From Cinnamomum chago (lineage: Eukaryota > Streptophyta > Magnoliopsida > Laurales > Lauraceae): 64,000 nt of DNA. Each line of letters opens with the position of its first letter. The first letter of the stretch is position 1. Where the stretch lies: assembly GCA_038049695.1 (NCBI GenBank), contig CP142453.1, forward strand, positions 14,378,501-14,442,500. The letters run 5' to 3'. Shown here one piece after another: positions 1 to 12,400 of the stretch. The translations under genes and the position numbers were made by a program. The notes beneath the pieces were generated by a model that was given only the letters and a program-made list of their open reading frames with translations, was not told the origin of the DNA and ran no database searches.

Positions 1-234
1 CAATAAAAAAGTTTATATGATATTGATATGTTGCATCACTAAGAGCTCAGTCCTTTCATGTTCTAACCTTATGAGTACCTACTACATGAGACGTTTAACC
101 ACACAAAATATCTAAGCATCCGGATTCATGTTAAGAGTAGCAATCAATACAGCTTTCAATAGGAAAGCAAAAAAGAAATATTTCAAGCTAATGAATGATA
201 AAAAAAAAGTGTAGTATGTAAAGTTTGATACAAC

Positions 235-3107
235 CTTGAATCTTGCAGGCTTGCTCAATTCAAACACCAAAGCATCCCCTTCATCCAACCCATGCTCCAA
301 GGCGAAACCTCTCCATCCACCGCTAAGACCCGTTCTGCTTCCAATATAGATTGCATCATACTCGGAGCCATTTTGATCCTCCAAGACCATCTTCAACTCT
401 CTTGGAGGAAGGTGGTTCTTGCAGAACTTAGTTGGAAGACCCTTGAGATCAAACCAAAATGAGTGCAAATGTAGTATAGATTTTTACCTTCACAATTTAA
501 TTTGAACAAAAATTCCAACAGTATGACACGCAGACATTTAGAGATATCTACATGTATGATGACTTAATCAAAAGAAAGTTTTCACAAGCTTGCATAATAA
601 ACGGCTGGAAAATAGTGTGTGCAAACAAAATCTTACAAACATCTATAAGCTGTAAGCCAAAATGTATCTAGACATCTAGAGTGCTGCTTCTAGTCATTGT
701 CCTATTATGGAATAATTACTACAGGTCCGGGATCTACATGCGTGATGAGCTAACTATTTTATATCTTGTGCGTAGCTTCTGCTTCTGCTTCTTCTTCTTC
801 CTCCTTTTCTTTTTGTGTGTGGAAGAGAAAGCTCTGGCACAGGTCCAACTTTCTGGAAAGGCGACCGGCTATGCATAGTATATGGCAACCTGTAGCGAGA
901 GAAGTAACCGAGAAAGCGCTAACCCACAAAAAAAGGGTTAAGAGGATCAATAACTAACTTTTCCAGAACCTTTTTGATACTTGGGGCCCACCTTTATTCA
1001 ATCCAATCCATTAACACACCAGTCCCCCTTGAATATGCACCAATCCAATTTTCCCACTGCTCTTGCTCTAGACATTATTCATTTGTGGATTTTATCACAA
1101 CAACTTTCATGGTATATAGCCATTAAACTTTGAGGAGTTAAAACTATGAACTAGGATCACTTATCATCCTAATCCCACATAATCCCTTCATCTCCATCCA
1201 AACTTTTCCATTGACATGCCTCCCTTGAACGTCATGCATCCAGGTGGGCCCAACTGAAAAGGGGCTTCTTTTTTTTTTTTTTTTGGATGGGGGGGGGTGG
1301 GGGTTGGGGAGAGAAAAAGAAAAAGGAAAGTTCTTTTTTTATTATCAGCAACATATAAATATATTAAAGGGAAAATGAATCATTCAAAAAAAAAAAAAAG
1401 GGAAAAGGAATATGAACTTACCAGCCAAAAACAACTGGAGACGTGTGAACGAAGCATAGATTTGACAAAAGATGGGTGGCCTGATCCCAAGTTACTTTGA
1501 AGTTTCTCTGCACTCTCCAATGCGTGCAATCGCTCTTCATTAGATGGAACTCTTCCCACACCTGGCGATCTCTTAGGATAGCTGAAATTTCATAATAACA
1601 GGAATTACCAACTCAGTAACTTGACAGAGAGAAGGTATTCAGGATTAAAAGACAACTCATCTGTCTCTGAAATTCAACCTTCTGCGGTACTCCCGTATGT
1701 CTACATCAACCTGTTAAATATTCAAGTGCTACTCAAGTCATAAGCAGGTGTATGGCTCCGCATAGTACATATAGAATGGAATATGGAATTTAATGTGTGC
1801 ATGCATACATAATCTAACTACTGCTGGTGAACTAGTATCACATATGTAAAAGAAAGATAAAAATGTAGCTGTATAACTCGTTTTAGATTAGTCAAGCCAG
1901 GACATCAAATCAACACCCATCATAAAGAACAGACAAAAGATGAAAAAGATTGTAAATGGAATTGAATAACAAGAGCTGCTACAAGGAATTTTGTACAACC
2001 ACAGGCTTGGAAGAGCACATAAGGGTGTCAACATTTTCTATCAGTTAGAGAGTCGAGTTCAAAAAAAATCTATAAGCGGTCGTCTATCTATTGCAGAGGG
2101 AAATCATTCCCTTGTGTCATAAAGCTAAGGCAAGAGCCTAAATATATGAAATAAGTAGTCATAACAAAACAATTCAGGTTTTATTTGTAAAAAAATGAGG
2201 TTTTCCTTTGTTATCCTGGCAGGTGTTATCTCATCTCCATGGTATGAAGCCATGGAATATCTCATGCAGCACAAGACCAGAGTGAGATTTCAAGGTCTCC
2301 TGCATCAAAATTGCATAGATTCATATATAATGGATGCAGTCATGCAGACGCCCATGCTTTGCATGTATCCTGGGAATCACAACCTTGGAAGGAATATGAG
2401 ATAGACAGATTTGAGCCACACAAACTTCTAGTATAGAAATAGCAGACACGTATGAACATCCATGCCAAATGACAACCAACACAATGCAAAGCATCTAGAA
2501 TGATTCATGATTAGTCAACATTTAGAATATGCGCCATAAAACCCATTAGAATGCTTAAATTTATTTATGCTTCTCATGACTTCAAGGAGAGAGATCTTAC
2601 TTCTTGGTATGTAGGAATCACAACTCGTTCTCGTGAAGAGCGTCTTAGCTCCAGATTCTCTAGGCTGATCTTTGATTTGGTTTTCACAGGGGAAAGCTAC
2701 AACGCCAAAAAAAAAAAAAAAATAGAGAGAGTCACCATCCGAAGTTTAGATGCTCGACTTCTATGCATTAATCAACATGCTATATAATTTTATTAAGAAA
2801 AAAAAGGTGTGTTTCATTTTTCCACCAGAGGTGTATTTCACCAGATCAAAAAAACTAGTCCTTCTATCAATAACTAACTGATTTTTTTCTGAAAAGAATC
2901 AAAATATAAATCTAGAAAATCAATTGCAACTGAATGACTTCAGAATATATGAGAAATTGGCTTTGAATCAGCAGAAATACTTACTGAAGAAAGAAATTCA
3001 CATTCTATTAAATAAGAGTGTGCCCAGATGTAACTGAAATCACAGCCGATCTAAATAGTTCTACATCTAAGTCTACTGAGAGGAGACGTTAGAGAGAGAG
3101 AGAGAGA

Positions 3108-3183
<76 letters not shown>

Positions 3184-5281
3184 TTGTGTGTATGCTGAGT
3201 AAATGTTGTTCAACCACAGCTTCTAGTAAATGACCATTAAGCAGCATAACAAAAACTACAAAGATTCATATTATAACAATCATAATCCAATAAATGACTA
3301 TTTGAAATTGCAATATACTCTTGCCCCATTACACCCATTAAAAAATAAAAAATAAACACTACTAGCACCCCCTGTCCAAACCCACACACGCATACAGTTT
3401 ATAACTGTCCAATTGTTTCTGCAATTCTGAATACCATGTTATATTTATTTTACTTGGAGTTGTTGTACAGTACCACTATTTACAGCATTGCTATTATTTT
3501 GAGAGATACATGCGTGTTTGGGGTTTCATCATGTTGGTATTAAAGCTTTCTTTTCATCGACTCACACTTATCTTTGCTCAAGAAAATAGGTAATCAACTG
3601 GTTGAAATAATAGCGCTAGAAGGGAGTGCCTAGAAAGGAGTCATCCGATTGATCAATGCCAATTTTAGGCGAGACTACTACTCACAGATCAAATGTCTTC
3701 CACAATTCTGGAGATTGTGCAGAATGATCTGAAAATGAAGTGGCTAAGAGTTTGGCGAAACAAGGGATGAATAGGGATGTGTCCATTGCTACTAAACTGA
3801 AGACCCAGAGATTGAACCCTGGGACTGTGTGATATTAGGGTGCCAACACCACTCAACCATGAGTGTGTTGTCATGTGATAAAATGGGCAAGAAATGGGAA
3901 TCAAAGCCATGGCCTTTACCTATCATCACAAACGAGATTAGTGTTATGAGTGGCAAAATGATGTCAATGCCCTGCTCTTTATGCTTGTCAAATGAGGAAC
4001 CAATTGACCACCTATTTCTCATTGTATGATGGCTAAAGAGATAGAAAATTTAATTCTTAACTAGTTCGAATGTAGCTGAGTATTTCCACAGTTCATTCTT
4101 GACCTCTGACACTTGGAAGTTGGGGATGGGGTCTTCAAAGGCAAGATTTTGTGATCATCTTTTCTCGCAATTATTTGGGTCATTTGGAAGGAAAGGAAAA
4201 GGAATCTGAGATGTTTTGAAGGCAAATCGTCTTCTACTGTAGGTGTCTTTGACAAATCAAGACTCAGTGCTACATCATAGGTTTCTACACTTTTAGAGTT
4301 TCAGGGATTGTCCACAGATGTAATTTTCTTTAAATGGAGGGAGGTGGCCTCTTCCTAATCCTGATTTAAGTTTTTGTCATAGCTACCCCCCGAGCCCTTC
4401 TGCTTTGCCATATATTGTTTTGATGCCTTTTTTATGCTTTTGTGGTTTTCCTTTTTGCTTTCGTTTGGATGATGGCTGCAAGTTTTTTTGGTGTATTTTT
4501 CTTTGCTTTCCAGTATATCCCTTTCATACTGCTGAGTTTTTTTTTTTTATTAATACAAGATACCATTCAAAAAGGGTAAAAAATCAGCTAACACGTACCT
4601 ATAGATTTATGAACGGGATAGCTTATTCTTTAGCGAACGTGCTCCAATTTTAAAGAGATAGGTAAATATAGGCAACGATTGGGAGGAATTCATACTGGCT
4701 AAGGATCAAAGATTAAGAAGTGAGTTATTATTATCAAGCATTCTGATGGCTAGATCCAGTCTTCTGGTCCATACAGAAAGGAAAAAGAAATCCACATTCT
4801 TCCTGGCACATGAATGAATTTTGTTACAAATACAACACCAAATATAAAGGACCTAGAAATTGTTGGTTGCATGTAATGGAGCAATCATGACATCAATATC
4901 TTTCCATCTAAATTTCAAATCCGAGTATCCCTTATTGACGACTGAGGAGCTGAAGTCATCCCACCATCCCACTGACATATCCCATTATCTTATTCTCTCT
5001 GCCCCTTTTGAGCTCGCAATGATCCAAATATCAAACATATTTATTTCATCTTTCTCCTTTGGAGCAAAGTCTTCACTTTCATCTTCTCCCTTAATTTAAA
5101 AAAAAAAGCACCAAAAAATCCTATAAATCCAAATTATTTAAAAGATGTATCACTGCATCCCAAACCCTAGGGTGTACAACTTCTGTTACCAACCCTATGT
5201 TAGGGAAAAATTATTCCGTGATCTTCCATTCAAGGCCAAGTTGTAAATCCAATTCTACCAAGAGGAGAGGTTACAAAGATA

Positions 5282-5334
<53 letters not shown>

Positions 5335-6840
5335 TTTGTAAAGGATAGTCAAGTACGCATGTTTTCTAACTATTCCATTTTGTTCTATTAAATGACTGCA
5401 TTTCCCCTTTACATCTATATCAATAACCAAAAACCATAAATAAATTACACCAATTTCTACAAAAATATTACAGCAGCTTGTATCACCAGTTATAAGTTTG
5501 GGAATTGGGATTGTAGAAACTGGAAATCAAATTTCATTGGAAGCTGTGGGATGGCGTTAATAATGATTTCAAGCAGAAAAGCAGAAAAATGGCACCGGAC
5601 AAAAAAAAAAAAGGTCAACTTATTGGCTGCCCCAGATACATAGCAGAACCAACAACAGTTGAAAGCTTTACCAACATATTCAAATTTCCTAAATTTTAAA
5701 AGTACAGCCAAGAAAACTCTTCCTAATCCATCCCATAAAATTAGTCTCAATTCTCTTGCATCATTATAGAAATAAAGAAATAATCAAAACAGAATTTCAT
5801 TTAGAGATTCCAAATAAGAACAAACTTGAGCTTACCTCTGACTTCTTGCTAGAATTCGTGACCTGTGAGAGGCTCTTCGAAATGTTCATAATCCCCAAAG
5901 CCTTAAAACAATATTAAAATACAATCAATGAAAAAAAAAACAAATTATCCATATGCATTTGCTTGATAAATTCTCATCTGCAAGTATGCAAATTATGAAC
6001 AAACATATCCATGCATGCACCTGACACAAATTATTAAGACCCAACAGCAAATATGCATTTACTTAAAAGAAGAAAAATACAGCTGCTTTTCTTTTTCTGT
6101 TTTTCCCACCCCAACATGTCTCAGAGAAGAAACTGGGAAAAACTCTATTATCACTTTTGTCTTTCTGGTTCAGTCTCAGGTCCAATAACTGTATCAGAAA
6201 ACACCAAACAAATAGTTTTATATGGATACAACTAGCATTATGGCCAACCCACTGTTTGTAATAGGCAAACTCGCAAAACACACCCACACCCATATCCCAT
6301 GTGGGTTTTCATGATTTCATCATCATACTTGTTTCTCAAACACCCCTTCAGCTCTAGAAACAAATATTTTGGCTGTTTGGCTGTTCCAAAAGTGTCAGGG
6401 AAAATCCATCTATTCCTTAATGACAGATTCTCTTCTCTGTTTCCCTGAAAAACAATGTTGTTTGATGCAATCTTAAGCCACTCAAACTACCACTTTCAGA
6501 GAAATCAGGGTTTCTGTGCTTTTGCAAAACTGGGGTTAACTTTCCAGGAAATCAAATTCCACAGAAAAAAAAAAAAAAAAAACCCCACTTTCCTAAACAC
6601 TGTTTCAGGGGGCTTCCATCTTCCACGGCTGAGCTTTCCAAGTAACCAAAAATAGGAAAAAAAAATATGGAAAAAAAGAAGAAGAAGAAAGACCCAACAT
6701 ATCAAACGAGAGAGAGAGAGAGAGAGTACCTGGTATCTCTTGAGATTCTCTTGGAGCCTCTGCTTGCGAGCTTCTTCATAGGAACTGTTGTTGTTGTTGT
6801 TGTGAGGATTGTTTCTGCTTGTGTTTCGGATTCTGGCCAT
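235..6840 (-). CDS. B3-domain protein, At5g42700/At3g19184 type (partial, C-terminus off window)
   Basis: Probable nuclear DNA-binding protein of the plant B3 superfamily. Six exons can be read on the minus strand: 6840-6730, 5901-5836, 2696-2601, 1710-1679, 1581-1422 and 441-235, all with GT-AG borders and compatible phases, giving 224 residues so far. The N-terminus has an Asn run and then SYEEARKQRLQENLKRYQ, the conserved opening of this family. The middle has a basic RRSSRERVV segment. The B3 fold starts near residue 138 and includes GLPTKFCKNHLPP, the TGLSGGWRGFALEH core and GDALVFEL. Exon 4 is only 32 nt. The frame is open at the 235 donor, so at least one more exon lies to the left. 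I chose the ATG at 6840 because it opens the conserved N-terminus; an in-frame ATG at 6876 also exists. Targets are unknown. Intron 3 (2697-5835) carries an L1 remnant and microsatellites. Confidence 0.9.
3091..3181. repeat. Compound (AG)n(TG)n(AG)n microsatellite
   Basis: Uninterrupted dinucleotide tract inside intron 3 of the B3 gene: AG repeats, then TG repeats, then a longer AG run. Confidence 0.97.
3880..4577 (+). mobile_element. 5'-truncated L1-type LINE remnant
   Basis: The plus strand holds the remains of the zinc-binding RT-associated region of plant L1 ORF2, with CSLCLSNEEPIDHLFL around 3970-4020. Further on come fragments such as IIWVIWKERN and a TTGATGCC/TTTTGTGG-rich 3' tail typical of plant L1 elements. 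It ends in AATACAAGATACC and an A-rich stretch near 4575. Reading frames are decayed and the 5' part is missing. It lies in intron 3 of the B3 gene, opposite to the gene. The left border is approximate. Confidence 0.6.
5282..5332. repeat. Compound (TG)n(AG)n microsatellite
   Basis: About nine TG repeats run directly into about sixteen AG repeats. It is the second tract of this composition in the same B3 intron. Confidence 0.97.
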
Positions 6841-7035
6841 GGAGAAATTGGAAGATTTGGTGTGGAAAAAGTGCAATTCAAAGGAGGAAGAAGAAGAAAT
6901 ATGATGTCATTTCATTTCAATGGCGGGAAAATAGAGATGGAGATAGAGATAGAAATAGAGAGGGAAGGAGAGAGTAAAAACACAAAAAAAACCCTCCATC
7001 CGATTCCGACCAGACTCCAGAGAGAGATAACCTAA
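6841..7035 (-). promoter_or_regulatory. 5' leader of the B3 gene
   Basis: Read on the minus strand, the stretch upstream of the chosen ATG is rich in CT/TCTC (GA on the plus strand), as is common for plant 5' UTRs and Y-patches. I see no convincing TATA box, so the transcription start is not placed. Confidence 0.35.
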
Positions 7036-9430
7036 TTTTGACTTCTTTTCATTATTATTATATTATAATATTATTTGATTAGATTTCCACGGAGGTGGTG
7101 GCGCCGCGGCGGGCACTGAGAGAAAAGGAGGTAGAGGTAGAGGTAGATGTAGATGTAGGCCCTACAAATTAGTAGATGGGACCCACTTTGACCTTCAAAG
7201 TAGGCATCCCAAAATTTATCGCCTCACATGGAGGTATGAGGTGTCGTTGCATTTGAAGGCCTAAAATTTAGGGCCGGATTGATCACATTGAAGAGTCCGG
7301 ATCTAGATCTTGCAAGGGAAAACCTCACGGTGATAATGAGTGTAGATTATTCACGGTCTGCCACATTACCACAAGCAGCTTGGGTTTACCGTGGTCGTCA
7401 AATTGATCCTGATTCCATGTAGAAACATTCTAGTCATATTTGAGGAAAGATAATGACTTTGAGCCATGTAAAAAATGAAACATTTTCCACTGTTTTTACA
7501 AAAGCAACCTACGTAAGGATTTTGGCTCGTGGGATAGATTAAAATAAAAATAAAATAAAATTTATATAATGGGCTTCAATATAATTAGGACAAAACTTCG
7601 ACGATGGTGATTGATCACACAAAACTGACCTACAGGTGGAGAGATCTGCAATTAAGTAGAGGGTCCTCCTATCATCAGTGTGGCCCACATCGCTGTGAAT
7701 TTATTGGTCATTTGTTTGATTCATGTGTGATGCATCGTCACATTTATATGCGCCATTTATACATGTGATGCATAAAATAGGCATGAAAATAATGTATAAA
7801 TAAGGCCATCTACATGCTAAAATATTACATGAGGAACCGAGACGTGTTTAGATAGATGGTGAAATAAAGTAAAGTGAGGTAGATCGTTCATTATCTAATC
7901 AAGAAAAAACCACCCATCATATCAAAAAGTAAACAACATCAAAATTTCCTCTTTATTCAAAAAAAAAAAAAAGTAATATCCTTTCTTCACTGAGTGACAA
8001 AAAAAACCCCTCTTTTTACATAAAAAAATCAAAACAATTCCCTATTCAACCACAAAAAATAAAAGACCATCATAACCCCACCTTACTTCAATTCACCCTT
8101 CATCCAAACAGGAAAAATTGCCTTCACGCCTTGGCGCCAAAACAATGTCCCACAGTGATAGCATTTCCATGGGCCCAATCAAACACGATTTCCCTTTTTT
8201 TTTTTTTTTTTCTTTTTTTAATTCCTATAGATTTTGAGTAACTGGAACAAATATCCCAGATGAAGACCTAATTTTCTACACTTTTGAATTAATCTAAACC
8301 ATTCAATATTCTTGTATTAGTGGTAAGCATCAAGACATGAAATCTTCATGAGTTTTGACGATTTTCAAAATAAATCCAAAATATATAAATACATCTAAAA
8401 CATTGGAGGTACTCATTTACTCTGGTAAAAATGGTGATTAGGACAAACCTGATGACGTGTTTCACAGAGTGTAACATTTACGTACGTAAAACCCATTTCC
8501 CTATCCCACGTATAAAAGGCAGATGACCTGTTCCTGAACTTGGCGATGACCATGGTAAGTCCCTACTTTAGATGAATTCCCTTTATTGCTAACTATGGCA
8601 GCCACTGATTTTTTTCAATAAGATTTGGCTAGGAGGGAAGGCAATAGTCGTGTGGGTCCGATTAACAATTTAGATAACATGACGTAATTGCCCAACCTAA
8701 GCACAAGTCCATTACATGTAAAGGCTGTAAATGTCCACTCATGCATTGGTTAAAACCAAGTTTGCGCAGTGTAACGCAAAGATCACTAATGCTTAGAGTT
8801 CCAGTTTGCACATTCCATGGATATCTCAGCATTACAAAGTCCACACCCAAACCATTAGACCAAGTCCGATGCAAGCCGTCATGGAAAGTTTGAATCAAAG
8901 CTGCATTCCAGACCGCCCCTCCATTAGATTGAGGTCGCTACATTTGTTGACAGGATTAAACCTGTTAAAACAACTGATGAAAAGGATTACAATTGTCAGG
9001 ATGGATGATTGCATGCGTGAAACACACAATCTGCAATCAAAGTCCGTCAATGTCAATGGAATCCTCCCAGATCAGGAGATCATAATTTCTCCATCAGCGC
9101 TGCACTGCCATAGGTAAAAGTGAAAACATGTCAACAGTTCCACACTAATCAACATGTATTCTTGTTTTATGTTTCGATATGCAGCGGATTTACCATTTTC
9201 CATTTTCCACCTTGGATGTGAATTTTACAAAACCATTGCAAATATATAACCAAAAAAAAAAAAAAAAACTGAAGATATTTGCTTTTTTTCATTTTTTTTT
9301 TCCCCATAACTACACAACAAATTCATTCACCTGCCTCAGCTTTCAGAAGTATGAACCACTGCAGGCATGGGTGAGTCGACTTATAGATGATGACCCAAAT
9401 CACCAGCATGAGTTCTCATATCACTTTACC
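7036..9430. other. Intergenic region and ZIP gene 3' side; no gene seen
   Basis: About 2.4 kb between the B3 and ZIP genes, which point the same way. It is AT-rich with poly-A and poly-T runs and only short, unsupported ORFs. The last few hundred bases before 9431 should include the 3' UTR of the ZIP gene. No RNA gene or clear mobile element was recognised. Confidence 0.5.
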
Positions 9431-12400
9431 TTATCTGACGGCCTCCGGGGCTGAATTGCAGTATGGCGTGTGCAAGCAAACCAACCTGGTGGATGTCAGA
9501 CAAAAACAAGCAAACCCTAGCCCCATCACAAGCCCGTATGTGCTCCGCCGGACATCCAACTTAAAAGCTCGCCTGGCTATGCTCCCAAAGCTAGGAAGCA
9601 ATGCACCACATGCGAATACCATCCAATGGTCCAGCCATCTATAGTCAATGCCTGCAAGGATTGCCCCGATTGCCGAGATTGGACCTGCAAACCCTGTAAG
9701 TGCTGCAGCTGCAAGGGCCCCACGCCAGCTGTCAGTTGCACCAAAGATGCAGCTTGCCACAGCTGCCCCCCGAGGTAGCCCATGAAGTGAGACCGGTAGG
9801 ACCATATGACGGCCAAGATCATATGCTTTCGGTGCGGCAACTCCAAGTGCAAGCCCCTCTGCCAATGCTTGAAAGGCAATGGCCCCACATACCAAGAATG
9901 ACTGGAGAGTGAGAGCACTAATTGATATACTCGACGACAATAAGTCATTCACAGAAGCCCTTTTGCGGCTTGCAAGCTTCAAGATGCCTGAAGTTGAGAT
10001 GTGGAAGAACAGAGAGCCTGTGGCTAGCAGTAATAAGATAGCAAAGAACCCCATTTTTGCAGACATAAATAGCTGCAGAGGTCGCCATACTGCAAGGACA
10101 AAGGCAATTCCCGAGGCTGCGCCTGTTAGAAGTGAATGTTGGAAATGGAAGGCCAGGGCAAAAGAAACCAGAAAGATGCCACCGAGCAATGGCCCAAGAC
10201 CAAATAGCAGTGATACCAAGAAGCCAGAAGCATCCTCAGAACTGCATTACAAAATCAACCCAAAGCTTCATAAAAAACTCAAGACAAGACATGCATGTAG
10301 TATATGTGTGAGCACACGTGTGTATTATTATAGGTACAAGGCAATGATCTGTAAATATCGGCTAAGTGGAGTCCATAAAATAAAATAGATGCAAGTTCAT
10401 TACTAAAGTTCAGTAAGACCCAGTGTCGGCATTCCGTTTGGATATAGGGGATTGCATCAAGTGCTTCTACATTTACATCTATTTTTATGTAAATTGTTCA
10501 GTAGTACCATCCCACATTACCACTGGAAGAAAAAAAAAATTCTTCTAAAACATGTCATGCCAACCACCTCCATGGACATGTGAAAAAAATAGTTTATGAA
10601 ACTGCCAGGAATGAATATTCAAAAAGCAAAATAAAACAAGTGCACAAATAAGGACGAGTTCAATACTGTGTTGTTTAGCTCACACACTCCTCATTTGATT
10701 CTTATAATTAGGGAACGCATTCACTGGTGAGATTGCATCGCTTGAAGAAGCAGCTGCAATCCTTTGCACCAGTGGGAGTTGCGGCAACTAGTTTTTCCCA
10801 TAGAAATATCAGAAAATAAGAAGAAAAACATATATTTGGGTTTCTTCCTCATAGACAGGTGATACTCTGACATGTATTTTTAATAATGAAAAAAGAGTGC
10901 CATTTACATAGCTCCGGGGAAAAGAGGTAGAAGAAAAAAGTCACTGTCGAGAACGGCCAAGCCATTTAAGCTTGGAAGATGTTTAGCAAACAGAGAAACT
11001 CACCTGTAGCCATGGCTAAAAGTCTGGAGCACTGTGCTTAGAGTCTCCATAAATGCTACAGCAAGTGTAGCAGCAGATGCAACCTGAGATGGAGAAGCTT
11101 CCTGGAAACAAAGGAGATAAGTCATCATACTCCATGAGAAACACCATGTCAGAGATAGTTATGAATAATACATCACTCTTTAAAAGGCTCAGGGTATGAC
11201 AGAACGGAAGCAGTTTCAAAATTGAGGGCATTTTCAAGTCATAAAGCACATGGAGAAAGGTTGCTCCATCCAAAAACCAATAGCATGTATTTTCCAGGTC
11301 TGATTAGAATTGCATGACATTTTTTTTCCAAAAATGTTGGTGCAACCAAAGGTTAGCATCACTCCAAAGAGTAGTTGGACAGTTGGGGGAACAGTTCCAG
11401 TGCTACTCTGGTGGATAGGGTTTAAATATTTACTTTTCCAAAAAAAAAGAGGATTTAAAATACACACAGATATCTATGTATATCTATGTGTGCATAATTA
11501 ATTAATTTTGCCCCCGCAAGAAGGGCTTAAACAGTAATACAGTTTGACCCACAGTGTTTCATTACCTTGAATGCATCTGGTAAGACCTCTGCAATTACCA
11601 TCCAGATCATACACCCAGCAGCAAAGCCTGTACAGAATGGCAAGAACTTGTGGAATGCATCGGCGCATATGAATGAGGGAACAGCTACAATGGGCTACAA
11701 TAATAATAATAATTAGGCCATCAGAACAACATCATAAAGAAGAAGAAGAAAATTTTCCATCATGTTGATAAAAATACAAAGAAAATAATATCTCAGGTGG
11801 TATAACCAAAAAAAAAAAAAATAAATAAAGAGGAAAAAAAACAATATAAGAATAATTCAACAGTGTTGAGCCAACTCTGTTGTCTTCATTGCACCTAGCT
11901 AGTTCCATACAGTAGGGCCCACATCTGAACAAAACATTCAGTTGAATCAAACACTTCCCTGGTGTAAAAGTCAAATAATCATACATACATTCAATTCAGT
12001 GGCGAATATCACTGTGAGCAGAAAGGTATTGAGCATATGCCAATTCATTGTGAGTAGGTTGATTGAATAGGTCAGTTCCAATGTATGCAATTAACTGGAT
12101 GCTATCAAAACAGTCACAGAATATTGAGACTTTTTCAATTAGTAGCAATCCTCTTAAAGCAGGGCATGAGAACAGCAGCAGCATTGACAAGAACTACAAA
12201 TGTCCATTGCAAAATATATGAGCTGTGTCAACACCTAGGAAGAGTGAGCAACAAATTAGCCTTCTCTCATCAAAGCGTCTACTTCAACTGTAACTGCCAC
12301 CAAATTGGGTTTTTGTTTTCCTCTCAAGAATAATGATAAATGATGTTATAAGGAAAAAGAATATATATTTCAGGCCAACCAGATAAGAAGATCCAGGCAA

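Noticed and set aside
3600-3830. Possible RNase H end of a LINE (SLAKQGMNRDVS-like)
   Set aside because: Only a dozen residues match and it lies before, not after, the zinc-binding part of the L1 remnant. It may be a second LINE trace but is too weak to call.
7640-7780. Possible MITE in the B3-ZIP intergenic region
   Set aside because: Phrases such as GTGTGGCCCACAT look repetitive, but I could not find inverted ends or a target duplication.
9577-10388. ORFs on both strands overlapping the last ZIP exon
   Set aside because: Shadows of the ZIP coding frame, which has strong family similarity through to its conserved C-terminus.
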